Below the pieces are notes generated by a model. The model was given only the letters and a program-made list of their open reading frames with translations, did no database searches and was not told the DNA's origin. Positions 31,134-39,718 of a stretch of DNA of 40,145 nucleotides are shown here, piece after piece. Numbering within the stretch: the first letter of the stretch is position 1; each line of letters begins with the position of its first letter. A program made the position numbers and the translations under genes. This stretch comes from Pseudomonas fontis (GTDB lineage: Bacteria > Pseudomonadota > Gammaproteobacteria > Pseudomonadales > Pseudomonadaceae). The DNA is taken from contig NZ_JAMDGY010000039.1 of the NCBI RefSeq assembly GCF_028656955.1, forward strand, positions 1 to 40,145, read 5' to 3'.

Positions 31134-31225
31134 CACGATGTTCACTATTTTTCATTTAATTGTCATCTGATCAGTATTTTCTATTGAAAGCGACTGGCGG
31201 CCGCCATTTCATTGCGCTACCATTT

Positions 31226-31261
31226 TCGAAAGTGAACATTAATGTTCAGATTCGCTATAAA
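31226..31261 (+). promoter_or_regulatory. glpD promoter with GlpR-like operator
   Basis: The palindrome TGAACATTAATGTTCA (31233-31248) is perfect over 16 bases and overlaps TCGAAAGTGAAC (31226-31237), which is shared in reverse with the glpF promoter. The -35 would be TGAACA at 31233-31238, with TATAAA at 31256-31261 after 17 bases, so a repressor on the palindrome would block RNA polymerase. Confidence 0.65.
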
Positions 31262-31284
31262 AACGACTTTCATGAGGCCGTCCC

Positions 31285-32823
31285 GTGTCCCACTCCAGCT
31301 TGTCATCGCCCGCCCTTGCCGAAATCTATGACGTCGCCGTTATTGGCGGTGGCATCAATGGTGTCGGTATCGCCGCCGATGCAGCCGGGCGCGGCCTGTC
31401 GGTGTTCCTTTGCGAAAAGGACGACCTGGCCAGCCACACCTCCTCGGCCAGCAGCAAGCTGATCCACGGCGGCCTGCGCTACCTGGAGCACTACGAGTTC
31501 CGCCTGGTGCGCGAAGCCCTGGCCGAGCGTGAAGTGCTGTTGGCCAAGGCGCCGCACATCGTCAAGCCGATGCGCTTCGTGCTGCCGCACCGCCCGCACC
31601 TGCGCCCGGCGTGGATGATCCGTGCCGGCCTGTTCCTTTACGATCACCTGGGCAAGCGCAAGAAGCTTGGCGCCTCGCGCAGCCTGCGCTTCGGCCCGGG
31701 CAACCCGCTCAAGCCGGCGATCACCCGCGGTTTCGAATACGCCGACTGCGCCGTCGACGACGCCCGCCTGGTGGTGCTCAACGCCATGGCCGCCCGTGAG
31801 CTGGGTGCGCACATCGTCACCCGTACCCGTTGCGTCAGCGCCTGTCGCACCGACGGCGTGTGGAACGTGCAGCTGGAACGTGCCGACGGCACCCTGCAGA
31901 CCATCAAGGCTCGTGCGCTGGTCAATGCGGCCGGCCCGTGGGTATCGAAGTTCATCAAGGATGACCTGAAGCTGGAGGCGCCGTACGGCATCCGCCTGAT
32001 CCAGGGCAGCCACCTGATCGTGCCGAAGCTGTACGAGGGCGAGCACGCCTACATCCTGCAGAACGAAGACCAGCGCATCGTCTTCGCCATTCCGTACCTG
32101 GAGCGTTTCACCCTGATCGGCACCACCGACCGCGAATACAGCGGCGACCCGGCCAAGGTAGCGATCACCGAGGCGGAAACCGACTACCTGCTCAAGGTGG
32201 TCAACCAGCACTTCAACCACCAGTTGAGCCGCGACGACATCCTCAGCACCTACTCGGGTGTGCGCCCGCTGTGCAACGACGAGTCGGACAACCCGTCGGC
32301 GGTGACCCGCGACTACACCCTGGCACTCTCGGCGAATGCCGGCGAAGCGCCGTTGCTCTCGGTGTTCGGCGGCAAGCTGACCACCTACCGCAAGCTGGCT
32401 GAGTCGGCGATGGCCGAGCTGACGCCTTACTTCACCCAGATGAAAGGCAGCTGGACCGCCACCTCGACCCTGCCGGGCGGCGAACAGATGACCACGCCAC
32501 AGGCGCTGTGCGACGAGATCATGGCCCGTTGCGGCTGGTTGCCGGTGGAGTTGGCCAAGCGCTGGGCGCTGACCTATGGCAGCCGTGTGTGGCGCCTGCT
32601 CGAAGGCGTGCAAGGCCCGGATGACCTGGGCGAGGCAATCGGCGGTGGATTGTTCGCCCGCGAAGTAGATTACCTGTGCAGCGAGGAATGGGCAGTGGGT
32701 GCTGATGACATTCTTTGGCGCCGGACCAAGATGGGCCTGTTCATGACCCCGGCCGAACAGCAGGCGCTGTCGCATTACCTGCAACGGGTTGAATTGAGCC
32801 GTGGGCGGATTCAAGCGGCTTGA
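31285..32823 (+). CDS. glpD: Aerobic glycerol-3-phosphate dehydrogenase
   Basis: 512 residues, FAD enzyme at the inner membrane that oxidises glycerol 3-phosphate to dihydroxyacetone phosphate and reduces quinone. GTG start at 31285 with TGAGG upstream. The FAD-binding DVAVIGGGINGVGIAADAAG starts near residue 14. SSASSKLIHGGLRYLEHYEF and the C-terminal DAO domain (ERFTLIGTTDREYSGDPAK, VFGGKLTTYRKLAE) are all typical. Its own promoter with a GlpR-like palindrome precedes it. Confidence 0.97.
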   Translation: MSHSSLSSPALAEIYDVAVIGGGINGVGIAADAAGRGLSVFLCEKDDLASHTSSASSKLIHGGLRYLEHYEFRLVREALAEREVLLAKAPHIVKPMRFVLPHRPHLRPAWMIRAGLFLYDHLGKRKKLGASRSLRFGPGNPLKPAITRGFEYADCAVDDARLVVLNAMAARELGAHIVTRTRCVSACRTDGVWNVQLERADGTLQTIKARALVNAAGPWVSKFIKDDLKLEAPYGIRLIQGSHLIVPKLYEGEHAYILQNEDQRIVFAIPYLERFTLIGTTDREYSGDPAKVAITEAETDYLLKVVNQHFNHQLSRDDILSTYSGVRPLCNDESDNPSAVTRDYTLALSANAGEAPLLSVFGGKLTTYRKLAESAMAELTPYFTQMKGSWTATSTLPGGEQMTTPQALCDEIMARCGWLPVELAKRWALTYGSRVWRLLEGVQGPDDLGEAIGGGLFAREVDYLCSEEWAVGADDILWRRTKMGLFMTPAEQQALSHYLQRVELSRGRIQAA

Positions 32824-32847
32824 ACCAGCGGTGAACTCAATCGCAAT

Positions 32848-32941
32848 GTAGCCGCTGCCGTCAGGCTGCGCTCGCCTGCATGGCAGGCGCCGCGTTTGGG
32901 AGCCCTCACGGGCTCCAGCGCAGCCTGGCGGCAGCGGCTAC
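32848..32941. repeat. REP-type three-hairpin element, copy 3
   Basis: Outer arms of 23 bases (32848-32870 and 32919-32941) enclose two perfect small hairpins, CGCCTGC-ATG-GCAGGCG and GGAGCCC-TCAC-GGGCTCC, giving a cloverleaf. About 90 percent identical by eye to 381-473. A P. putida-type REP remnant (CCGGCGATGAGGC) follows at 32955-32972. Confidence 0.85.
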
Positions 32942-33005
32942 ATGAAGCCGGGCCCGTCCGGCGATGAGGCTCGTCTTCCAATAAACATTCTGTTTCACCC
33001 TGCCA

Positions 33006-33050
33006 TTCGGTTTTCCGAACGCAACACCCCGCCACATTCGGCCATCCGTA
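33006..33050 (+). promoter_or_regulatory. Two AauR-type upstream activating sites
   Basis: TTCGGTTTTCCGAA at 33006-33019 is a perfect match to TTCGG-N4-CCGAA, the inverted repeat reported (as I recall) for AauR in P. putida. TTCGGCCATCCGTA at 33037-33050 is a one-mismatch copy. Their starts are 31 bases apart, three helical turns, and they lie about 80-120 bases upstream of the -24 element, the usual enhancer distance. Confidence 0.7.
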
Positions 33051-33126
33051 CGCCGACACCCTTCGCCTCCCCGTCAAAAAAAATTAATGCCCAGTAAAAT
33101 CACGGTCTTATGATCAAAATCAGGGC

Positions 33127-33143
33127 TTGGCACGAGTCATGCT
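33127..33143 (+). promoter_or_regulatory. Sigma-54 promoter of aatJ
   Basis: TTGGCACGAGTCATGCT: the GG of the -24 box (33129-33130) and GC of the -12 box (33141-33142) are 12 bases apart as required, and TGGCACG is the consensus -24. Start of transcription is expected near 33154, about 90 bases before aatJ. This suits activation by the NtrC-type regulator AauR. Confidence 0.78.
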
Positions 33144-33245
33144 CTACACTCAGCACCCGAATGCGCAAAAGCTGCATTGCAACATTCGCTGAACGAAAGG
33201 GCCCGCCAACGGCCTCATAAAAAAAACAACGTCGAGGAAATTTTG

Positions 33246-34160
33246 ATGCGTATCGTTCCCCATCTGTTGGGCGCCGCTGTTGCGGCCGCACTGATCAGCT
33301 CCCCAGCCATGGCCGCCGAGCTGACTGGCACCCTGAAGAAGATCAACGACTCGGGCACCATTACCCTGGGGCACCGCGACGCCTCCATTCCGTTCTCCTA
33401 CATTGCTGACGCTTCGGGCAAACCGGTCGGCTACTCCCATGACATCCAGCTGGCAATCGTCGAGGCCCTGAAAAAGGACCTGAACAAGCCAGACCTGCAA
33501 GTCAAATACAACCTGGTCACCTCGCAAACCCGTATCCCGCTGGTGCAGAACGGCACCGTGGACGTCGAGTGCGGCTCCACCACCAACAACGTCGAGCGTC
33601 AGCAACAGGTCGACTTCTCGGTAGGCATCTTCGAGATCGGCACCCGCCTGCTGTCCAAGACTGACTCCAAGTACAAGGACTTCCCGGACCTGGCTGGCAA
33701 GAACGTGGTGACCACCGCCGGTACCACCTCCGAGCGCATCCTCAAGGCCATGAACGCCGACAAGCAGATGAAGATGAACGTCATCTCTGCCAAAGACCAC
33801 GGCGAGTCGTTCCAGATGCTGGAATCGGGCCGTGCGGTCGCCTTCATGATGGACGACGCCCTGCTCGCCGGCGAAATGGCCAAGGCCAAGAAGCCAGCCG
33901 ACTGGTCCGTTACCGGCACCCCGCAGTCCTATGAAATCTACGGCTGCATGGTTCGCAAGGACGACGCACCGTTCAAGAAGGCGGTCGATGACGCCATCGT
34001 TGCCCTCTACAAGTCGGGTGAGATCAACAAGATCTACGCCAAGTGGTTCCAGTCGCCGATTCCACCAAAAGGCCTGAACCTGAACTTCCCGATGAGCGAA
34101 GAGCTCAAGGCGCTGATCGCCAACCCTACCGACAAAGCTGCAGACGAAAAGAAGTCCTGA
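33246..34160 (+). CDS. aatJ: Glutamate/aspartate ABC transporter periplasmic binding protein
   Basis: 304 residues from ATG 33246 (GAGGAAA upstream). Signal peptide MRIVPHLLGAAVAAALISSPAMA, then AELTGTLKKINDSGTITLGH. The family pattern SIPFSYIADASGKPVGYSHD and VECGSTTNNVERQQQVDFS marks the GltI/AatJ subgroup that binds acidic amino acids. It heads aatJQMP. The sigma-54 promoter and AauR-type sites upstream agree with induction by acidic amino acids. The upstream in-frame start at 33177 would span the leader and is rejected. Confidence 0.95.
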   Translation: MRIVPHLLGAAVAAALISSPAMAAELTGTLKKINDSGTITLGHRDASIPFSYIADASGKPVGYSHDIQLAIVEALKKDLNKPDLQVKYNLVTSQTRIPLVQNGTVDVECGSTTNNVERQQQVDFSVGIFEIGTRLLSKTDSKYKDFPDLAGKNVVTTAGTTSERILKAMNADKQMKMNVISAKDHGESFQMLESGRAVAFMMDDALLAGEMAKAKKPADWSVTGTPQSYEIYGCMVRKDDAPFKKAVDDAIVALYKSGEINKIYAKWFQSPIPPKGLNLNFPMSEELKALIANPTDKAADEKKS

Positions 34161-34189
34161 TCCCCAGCTAGTTAGTGTCTAACCTTTCA

Positions 34190-34215
34190 TCCGAGGGCGC
34201 CGCGTGCGCCCCCGG
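34190..34215 (+). other. Intercistronic hairpin aatJ-aatQ
   Basis: TCCG plus GGGCGC pair with GCGCCC plus CGGA around the loop CGCGT. GC-rich, with no T-run; probably protects the aatJ end of the mRNA and lets the receptor be made in excess. Confidence 0.6.
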
Positions 34216-34261
34216 ATGCTCGAAGGTGCCCGTGAAACAACCGATCTGAGGGGAGACCCCG

Positions 34262-35008
34262 ATGAATTACAACTGGGACTGGGGCGTGTTCTTCAAGTCC
34301 ACCGGCGTCGGCAGCGAAACCTATCTGGACTGGTATATCACCGGTTTGGGCTGGACCATCGCGATTGCCATTGCCGCCTGGATCATCGCGCTGCTGCTGG
34401 GCTCCTTGCTCGGCGTCATGCGTACTGTCCCGAACCGCGTGGTATCGGGTATCGCCACGTGCTACGTGGAACTTTTCCGTAATGTGCCGCTGCTGGTGCA
34501 GCTGTTCATCTGGTACTTCCTGGTGCCCGACCTGCTGCCTGAAAGCCTGCAGGAATGGTTCAAGCAAGACCTCAACCCGACCACCTCGGCGTTCATCAGC
34601 GTGGTGATCTGCCTGGGCCTGTTTACCGCCGCACGAGTGTGCGAACAGGTACGTACCGGCATTCAGGCACTGCCGCGTGGCCAGGAAGCCGCCGCCCGTG
34701 CCATGGGCTTCAGCCTGTCGCAGATCTACCGCAACGTGCTGCTGCCGCAAGCTTACCGGATCATCATTCCGCCGCTTACCTCCGAATTCCTGAACGTGTT
34801 CAAGAACTCCTCGGTAGCCTCGCTGATCGGCTTGATGGAACTGCTGGCGCAAACCAAGCAGACCGCCGAATTCTCCGCCAACCTGTTCGAGGCCTTCACC
34901 CTGGCCACCTTGATCTACTTCACCCTGAACATGGGCCTGATGCTGATCATGCGCATGATCGAGAAGAAAGTCGCGGTCCCGGGCCTGATCTCCGTGGGGG
35001 GTAAATAA
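34262..35008 (+). CDS. aatQ: Glutamate/aspartate ABC transporter permease
   Basis: 248 residues, HisMQ-family inner-membrane permease. The EAA motif reads GIQALPRGQEAAARAMGFS. The start MNYNWDWGVFFKSTGVGSET is typical of GltJ, with GGGGAGA upstream. Its last base is shared with the first base of aatM (TAATG), so the two are coupled. Pairs with AatM. Confidence 0.95.
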   Translation: MNYNWDWGVFFKSTGVGSETYLDWYITGLGWTIAIAIAAWIIALLLGSLLGVMRTVPNRVVSGIATCYVELFRNVPLLVQLFIWYFLVPDLLPESLQEWFKQDLNPTTSAFISVVICLGLFTAARVCEQVRTGIQALPRGQEAAARAMGFSLSQIYRNVLLPQAYRIIIPPLTSEFLNVFKNSSVASLIGLMELLAQTKQTAEFSANLFEAFTLATLIYFTLNMGLMLIMRMIEKKVAVPGLISVGGK

Positions 35009-35673
35009 TGGACTTCAGTGACATCATCCCCGCCCTGCCAGGCCTGTGGAATGGCATGAAGCTGACCCTGCAACTGATGGTCATGGGCATTGTTGGCGGT
35101 ATCGCACTGGGCACGGTCCTGGCGCTGATGCGCCTGTCGTCGAACAAGCTGCTGTCGCGCTTGGCCGGCGCCTACGTCAACTACTTCCGCTCCATCCCGC
35201 TGCTGCTGGTCATCACCTGGTTCTACCTGGCGGTGCCGTTCGTGCTGCGCTGGATCACCGGCGAAGACACCCCGATCGGCGCGTTCACCTCCTGCGTCGT
35301 GGCCTTCATGATGTTCGAGGCGGCGTACTTCTGCGAAATCGTCCGGGCGGGCGTGCAGTCGATCGCCAAGGGCCAGATGGGCGCAGCGCAGGCCCTGGGC
35401 ATGACCTATGGCCAGACCATGCGCCTGATCATCCTGCCCCAGGCGTTCCGCAAGATGACCCCGCTGCTGCTGCAGCAGAGCATCATCCTGTTCCAGGACA
35501 CCTCGCTGGTCTACACCGTCGGCCTGGTCGACTTCCTCAACTCGGCACGCGCCAGTGGTGACATCGTTGGGCGCTCGAACGAGTTCCTGGTCTTCGCCGG
35601 CATCATCTACTTCGTCATCAGCTTCTCCGCTTCCTTCCTGGTCAAGCGTCTGCAGAAAAGGATAACCGTATGA
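35008..35673 (+). CDS. aatM: Glutamate/aspartate ABC transporter permease
   Basis: 221 residues, GltK-type permease, with EAA motif GVQSIAKGQMGAAQALGMT and five hydrophobic helices. The ribosome binding site GGGGGG lies inside the end of aatQ. It overlaps aatP by ATGA. Standard length. Confidence 0.95.
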   Translation: MDFSDIIPALPGLWNGMKLTLQLMVMGIVGGIALGTVLALMRLSSNKLLSRLAGAYVNYFRSIPLLLVITWFYLAVPFVLRWITGEDTPIGAFTSCVVAFMMFEAAYFCEIVRAGVQSIAKGQMGAAQALGMTYGQTMRLIILPQAFRKMTPLLLQQSIILFQDTSLVYTVGLVDFLNSARASGDIVGRSNEFLVFAGIIYFVISFSASFLVKRLQKRITV

Positions 35674-36404
35674 TTTCCATCAAGAACGTCAACAAGTGGT
35701 ACGGCGACTTCCAGGTTCTGACCGATTGCAGCACCGAAGTGAAGAAAGGCGAAGTGGTGGTGGTTTGCGGGCCATCGGGCTCGGGCAAGTCGACCCTGAT
35801 CAAGTGCGTCAACGCGCTGGAACCCTTCCAGAAGGGTGACATCATCGTCGACGGCACCTCGATTGCCGACCCGAAGACCAACCTGCCGAAACTGCGTTCG
35901 CGCGTTGGCATGGTGTTCCAGCACTTCGAGCTGTTCCCGCACCTGAGCATCACCGAAAACCTGACCATCGCGCAGATCAAGGTGCTGGGCCGCAGCAAGG
36001 AAGAAGCCACCAAGAAAGGCCTGCAACTGCTGGAGCGCGTAGGCCTCTCGGCTCACGCCCACAAGCACCCCGGCCAGCTCTCCGGTGGCCAGCAGCAGCG
36101 TGTGGCGATTGCCCGCGCACTGGCCATGGACCCGATCGTCATGCTGTTCGACGAACCGACCTCGGCACTGGACCCGGAAATGGTCAGCGAAGTACTGGAC
36201 GTGATGGTCCAGCTGGCCAACGAAGGCATGACCATGATGTGCGTCACCCACGAAATGGGCTTTGCACGCAAGGTGGCCAACCGGGTCATCTTCATGGACA
36301 AGGGCAACATCATCGAGGACTGCACCAAGGAAGAGTTCTTCGGTGACCAGTCGGCCCGTGACGAGCGCACCCAGCACTTCCTGAGCAAAATCCTGCAACA
36401 CTGA
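35670..36404 (+). CDS. aatP: Glutamate/aspartate ABC transporter ATP-binding protein
   Basis: 244 residues. Walker A GPSGSGKST, Q-loop VFQHFELFPHLSI, signature LSGGQQQRVAIARALAM, Walker B VMLFDEPTSALDPEM and switch His in VTHEMGFA are intact. The GltL-like N-terminus MISIKNVNKWYGDFQVLTDC fits. Last gene of the transporter operon; a hairpin follows before aauS. Confidence 0.96.
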   Translation: MISIKNVNKWYGDFQVLTDCSTEVKKGEVVVVCGPSGSGKSTLIKCVNALEPFQKGDIIVDGTSIADPKTNLPKLRSRVGMVFQHFELFPHLSITENLTIAQIKVLGRSKEEATKKGLQLLERVGLSAHAHKHPGQLSGGQQQRVAIARALAMDPIVMLFDEPTSALDPEMVSEVLDVMVQLANEGMTMMCVTHEMGFARKVANRVIFMDKGNIIEDCTKEEFFGDQSARDERTQHFLSKILQH

Positions 36405-36411
36405 TGCAGCC

Positions 36412-36455
36412 ACCAACACCCGCTGAATGGCGCATGCCGGACAGCGGGTGCTGGT
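36412..36455 (+). terminator. Hairpin between aatP and aauS
   Basis: ACCAACACCCGCT at 36412-36424 pairs with AGCGGGTGCTGGT at 36443-36455 with one mismatch, loop of 18 bases. The tail CGTTATAAGG is poor in T. It may lower read-through from the abundant transporter mRNA into the regulator genes. Confidence 0.55.
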
Positions 36456-36473
36456 CGTTATAAGGCCACTGTG

Positions 36474-38381
36474 ATGAAATGCGATCCCACGCTCTTTCGC
36501 CCAGCCAAGCCTGCCCTTGCCGTGAAGCCCCGTCTGATCCGCCACCTGTTCCTGCCGCCCCTGATCCTCCTGTTGATGATCGGCCTGGGCGTGGTCGGCT
36601 ATCTGGTCAGCGAGCACAACGGCATCCGCACCTTGAGCGAAACCGGCGAGCGCCAGCTTGAGCTGCACGCGCGCGCGGTCGAGAGCGAGATCAGCAAGTA
36701 CACCTACCTGCCGAGCCTGCTGGAACTGGAAAACAGTGTTTCCAGCCTGCTCACCGAACCCGATGGCGAACACCGCCAGGCGGTCAACGAATACCTTGAA
36801 GGCCTGAACCGGCGCAGCCGCAGCCGGGCGATCTTCGTGCTCGACAACAATGGCCGGGTGCAGGCCACCAGCAACTGGCGCGATGTCGACAGTTTCCTCG
36901 GTGAAGACCTGTCCTTCCGCGCCTACTTCCAGGACGCCGTGCGCGGCCAGCCGGGCCGCTTCTACGGCATCGGCAGCACCACCGGCGAACCCGGCTACTT
37001 CCTCGCCCATGGCCTGGAAGAGCACGGCAAGATCATCGGCGTCGCGGTGATCAAGGTGCGCCTGGAGGCCATGGAAGAACGCTGGCAGCGCGCCCGCCTG
37101 GAAGCCTTCGTCAGCGACGAGAACGGCATCATCATCCTCTCCAGCGACCCGGCGCGGCGCTTGAAGTCGGTGCGCCCGCTGACGCCCGAGATCAAGGAGC
37201 GCCTGGCGCGCAGCCTGCAGTACTACTGGTTCCCGCTCAACGAGCTGCAACCGCTGGCGCGGGAAAAACTCGCGGATGGCGTCGAGAAGCTGACCTTCCC
37301 GGCCAATGCCGAAATCGCCGACGGCCCGCGTGAGGTGACCTACCTGGCGCAGACCCGGCGGCTGATCGACACGCCCTGGCATTTCACCCTGCTCACCCCG
37401 CTGCAGGACCTGCGCCGCGAGTCGATCATCCAGGGCGTGCTGGTGGCGATTGCCTTCGCCCTACTGGCCATCGTGCTGATTGCCTGGAACGAGCGGCGCA
37501 AGGTGATCGCCACGCGCCTGGCGGCCCGTGAAGCGCTGGAAGAAGCCAACAACCAGCTCGAACGCAAGATTACCGAGCGTACTGCCGACCTGCGCGCCAG
37601 CAACGATCGCCTCAAGGGGCAGATCCGCGAGCGCCGGCATGCCGAGCAGACCCTGCGCCATGCCCAGGACGAACTGGTGCAGGCCGGCAAGCTTGCGGCC
37701 ATCGGGCAGATGTCGACCAGCATCGCCCATGAACTGAACCAACCGCTGGCGGCCTTGCGCACGCTGTCGGGCAATACCGTGCGCTTCCTTGAGCGCGGCG
37801 CGCTGGAAACCGCCAGTGCCAACCTGCTGACCATGAACGACCTGATCGACCGCATGGGGCGCATTACCGCCAGCCTGCGCTCGTTTGCCCGACGCGGCGA
37901 CGACCGTGGCCAATCCTCGCTGGCCAAGGCCGTGGACGCGGCCCAGCAGGTGCTCAACGCACGCATCGAGGGCAGTGGCCTCAAGGTGCATGCCGACTAC
38001 ACCGACCAGCAGTTGGCCATCGACCAGACCCGCCTGGAGCAGATCCTGGTCAACCTGATCGGCAACGCCCTGGATGCCATGGCCGCCGTGCCGTTGCCGC
38101 AACTGTGGCTGGAGGGCGAACTGCTGGGTGATCGCTATCGCCTGCGAGTGCGCGACAATGGCCACGGCATCGATGATGAAGCGCGCAAGCACCTGTTCGA
38201 ACCTTTCTTTACGACCAAACCGGGCGAGCATGGCCTGGGCCTGGGCCTGACCTTGTCGGCCAGCCTTGCCGCCGCCGCCAGTGGCAGCCTGAGCGTCGAA
38301 CACCCCGCCACTGGCGGTACGGCGTTCGTCCTCAGCCTGCCGCTGGTTACTGCCCCTACTGAATCCGCCGAGTCCCTATGA
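36474..38381 (+). CDS. aauS: Sensor histidine kinase for acidic amino acids
   Basis: 635 residues of the DctB kind. Membrane helices lie near residues 24-46 and 318-340, enclosing a periplasmic double-Cache sensor (AIFVLDNNGRVQATSNW; LSFRAYFQDAVRG). A coiled-coil linker (EEANNQLERKITERTADLRA) leads to the HisKA box SIAHELNQPLAALR with phospho-acceptor His419. ATPase boxes are NLIGNALDAM, RDNGHGID and HGLGLGLTLS. AAGG precedes the ATG at 36474 (GTG at 36471 is possible). It controls AauR, encoded next with ATGA overlap; the location after aatJQMP identifies the system. Confidence 0.93.
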   Translation: MKCDPTLFRPAKPALAVKPRLIRHLFLPPLILLLMIGLGVVGYLVSEHNGIRTLSETGERQLELHARAVESEISKYTYLPSLLELENSVSSLLTEPDGEHRQAVNEYLEGLNRRSRSRAIFVLDNNGRVQATSNWRDVDSFLGEDLSFRAYFQDAVRGQPGRFYGIGSTTGEPGYFLAHGLEEHGKIIGVAVIKVRLEAMEERWQRARLEAFVSDENGIIILSSDPARRLKSVRPLTPEIKERLARSLQYYWFPLNELQPLAREKLADGVEKLTFPANAEIADGPREVTYLAQTRRLIDTPWHFTLLTPLQDLRRESIIQGVLVAIAFALLAIVLIAWNERRKVIATRLAAREALEEANNQLERKITERTADLRASNDRLKGQIRERRHAEQTLRHAQDELVQAGKLAAIGQMSTSIAHELNQPLAALRTLSGNTVRFLERGALETASANLLTMNDLIDRMGRITASLRSFARRGDDRGQSSLAKAVDAAQQVLNARIEGSGLKVHADYTDQQLAIDQTRLEQILVNLIGNALDAMAAVPLPQLWLEGELLGDRYRLRVRDNGHGIDDEARKHLFEPFFTTKPGEHGLGLGLTLSASLAAAASGSLSVEHPATGGTAFVLSLPLVTAPTESAESL

Positions 38382-39703
38382 ACGCATCGCCCCTTACCGT
38401 CCTGATTGTCGAAGACGACCCGCATGTGTTGCTCGGGTGCCAGCAGGCGCTGGCCCTGGAAGACATCGCCTGCGAAGGCGTCGGCAGCGCCGAGCTTGCC
38501 CTGGAGCGGATCGGCGACGACTTCGCCGGCATCGTCGTCAGCGACATTCGCCTGCCCGGCATTGATGGCCTGGAGCTGCTCAGCCGGCTCAAGGCGCGAG
38601 ATCGCAGCCTGCCGGTGGTGTTGATTACCGGCCATGGCGATATCGACATGGCGGTTGGCGCCATGCGCAATGGCGCCTACGACTTCATGGAGAAGCCCTT
38701 CTCGCCGGAGCGTCTGGTCGAGGTGGTGCGCCGCGCGCTGGAGCAGCGCGGGCTGGCCCGTGAGGTGTTCTCCTTGCGCCGCCAGTTGGCCGAGCGCAGC
38801 ACCCTGGAAGGTCGCATCATCGGCCGCTCGCCGGCCATGCAGAACCTGCGCGAACTGATCGCCAACGTGGCCGACACCTCCGCCAACGTGCTGATCGAGG
38901 GTGAGACCGGTACCGGCAAGGAACTGGTCGCCCGTTGCCTGCATGATTTCAGCCGGCGTCAGGGCCAGCCTTTTGTCGCGCTGAACTGCGGCGGGTTGCC
39001 GGAGAACCTCTTCGAGAGCGAGATTTTCGGCCATGAGGCCAACGCCTTTACCGGTGCAGGCAAGCGCCGCATCGGCAAGATCGAGCACGCCAATGGCGGC
39101 ACGCTGTTCCTCGACGAAGTCGAGAGCATGCCGCTGAACCTGCAGATCAAGCTGTTGCGGGTGTTGCAGGAGCGTACCCTGGAGCGCCTGGGCTCGAACC
39201 AGAGCATCGCCGTGGATTGCCGGGTGATTGCCGCGACCAAGTCCGACCTGGATGCGCTGGGGCAGTCGGGGCAGTTCCGTAGCGACCTGTATTACCGGCT
39301 CAATGTGGTGACCCTGGAACTGCCGCCGCTGCGTGAGCGGCGTGAGGACATCCTGCAATTGTTCGAACACTTCCTTGAGCAGTCCTCTCTGCGTTTTGAC
39401 CGCGAGATTCCGCAGTTGGACAGCCAGACCCTGTCGCGGCTGATGTCCCACGATTGGCCAGGCAACGTGCGCGAGTTGCGCAACGTTGCCGAGCGTTTTG
39501 CCCTGGGTTTGCCGGCCTTCAAGAAGAGCGGTGCCAATGTGGCGCAAAGCCTGGGCTTTGCCGAAGCAGTCGAGGCGTTCGAACGCAACCTGCTCAGCGA
39601 CGCCCTGCAACGCACCGGCGGCAACCTCAGCCAGGCCAGCCTGGAACTGGGCATGGCCAAGACCACTCTGTTCGACAAAGTGAAGAAATACGGCCTTGGC
39701 TGA
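38378..39703 (+). CDS. aauR: NtrC-type sigma-54 activator
   Basis: 441 residues of the DctD kind. The receiver (1-120) has phospho-acceptor Asp56 in VVSDIRLPG. The AAA+ domain has Walker A GETGTGKE, Walker B GTLFLDEVESMP and an arginine finger region FRSDLYYRL. The C-terminal Fis-type HTH ends GNLSQASLELGMAKTTLFDK. The sigma-54 contact loop reads NAFTGA (Asn222) instead of GAFTGA. It is expected to bind the TTCGG-N4-CCGAA repeats before aatJ and activate its -24/-12 promoter. Confidence 0.93.
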   Translation: MNASPLTVLIVEDDPHVLLGCQQALALEDIACEGVGSAELALERIGDDFAGIVVSDIRLPGIDGLELLSRLKARDRSLPVVLITGHGDIDMAVGAMRNGAYDFMEKPFSPERLVEVVRRALEQRGLAREVFSLRRQLAERSTLEGRIIGRSPAMQNLRELIANVADTSANVLIEGETGTGKELVARCLHDFSRRQGQPFVALNCGGLPENLFESEIFGHEANAFTGAGKRRIGKIEHANGGTLFLDEVESMPLNLQIKLLRVLQERTLERLGSNQSIAVDCRVIAATKSDLDALGQSGQFRSDLYYRLNVVTLELPPLRERREDILQLFEHFLEQSSLRFDREIPQLDSQTLSRLMSHDWPGNVRELRNVAERFALGLPAFKKSGANVAQSLGFAEAVEAFERNLLSDALQRTGGNLSQASLELGMAKTTLFDKVKKYGLG

Positions 39704-39718
39704 TCAACAGGAGTGCAT

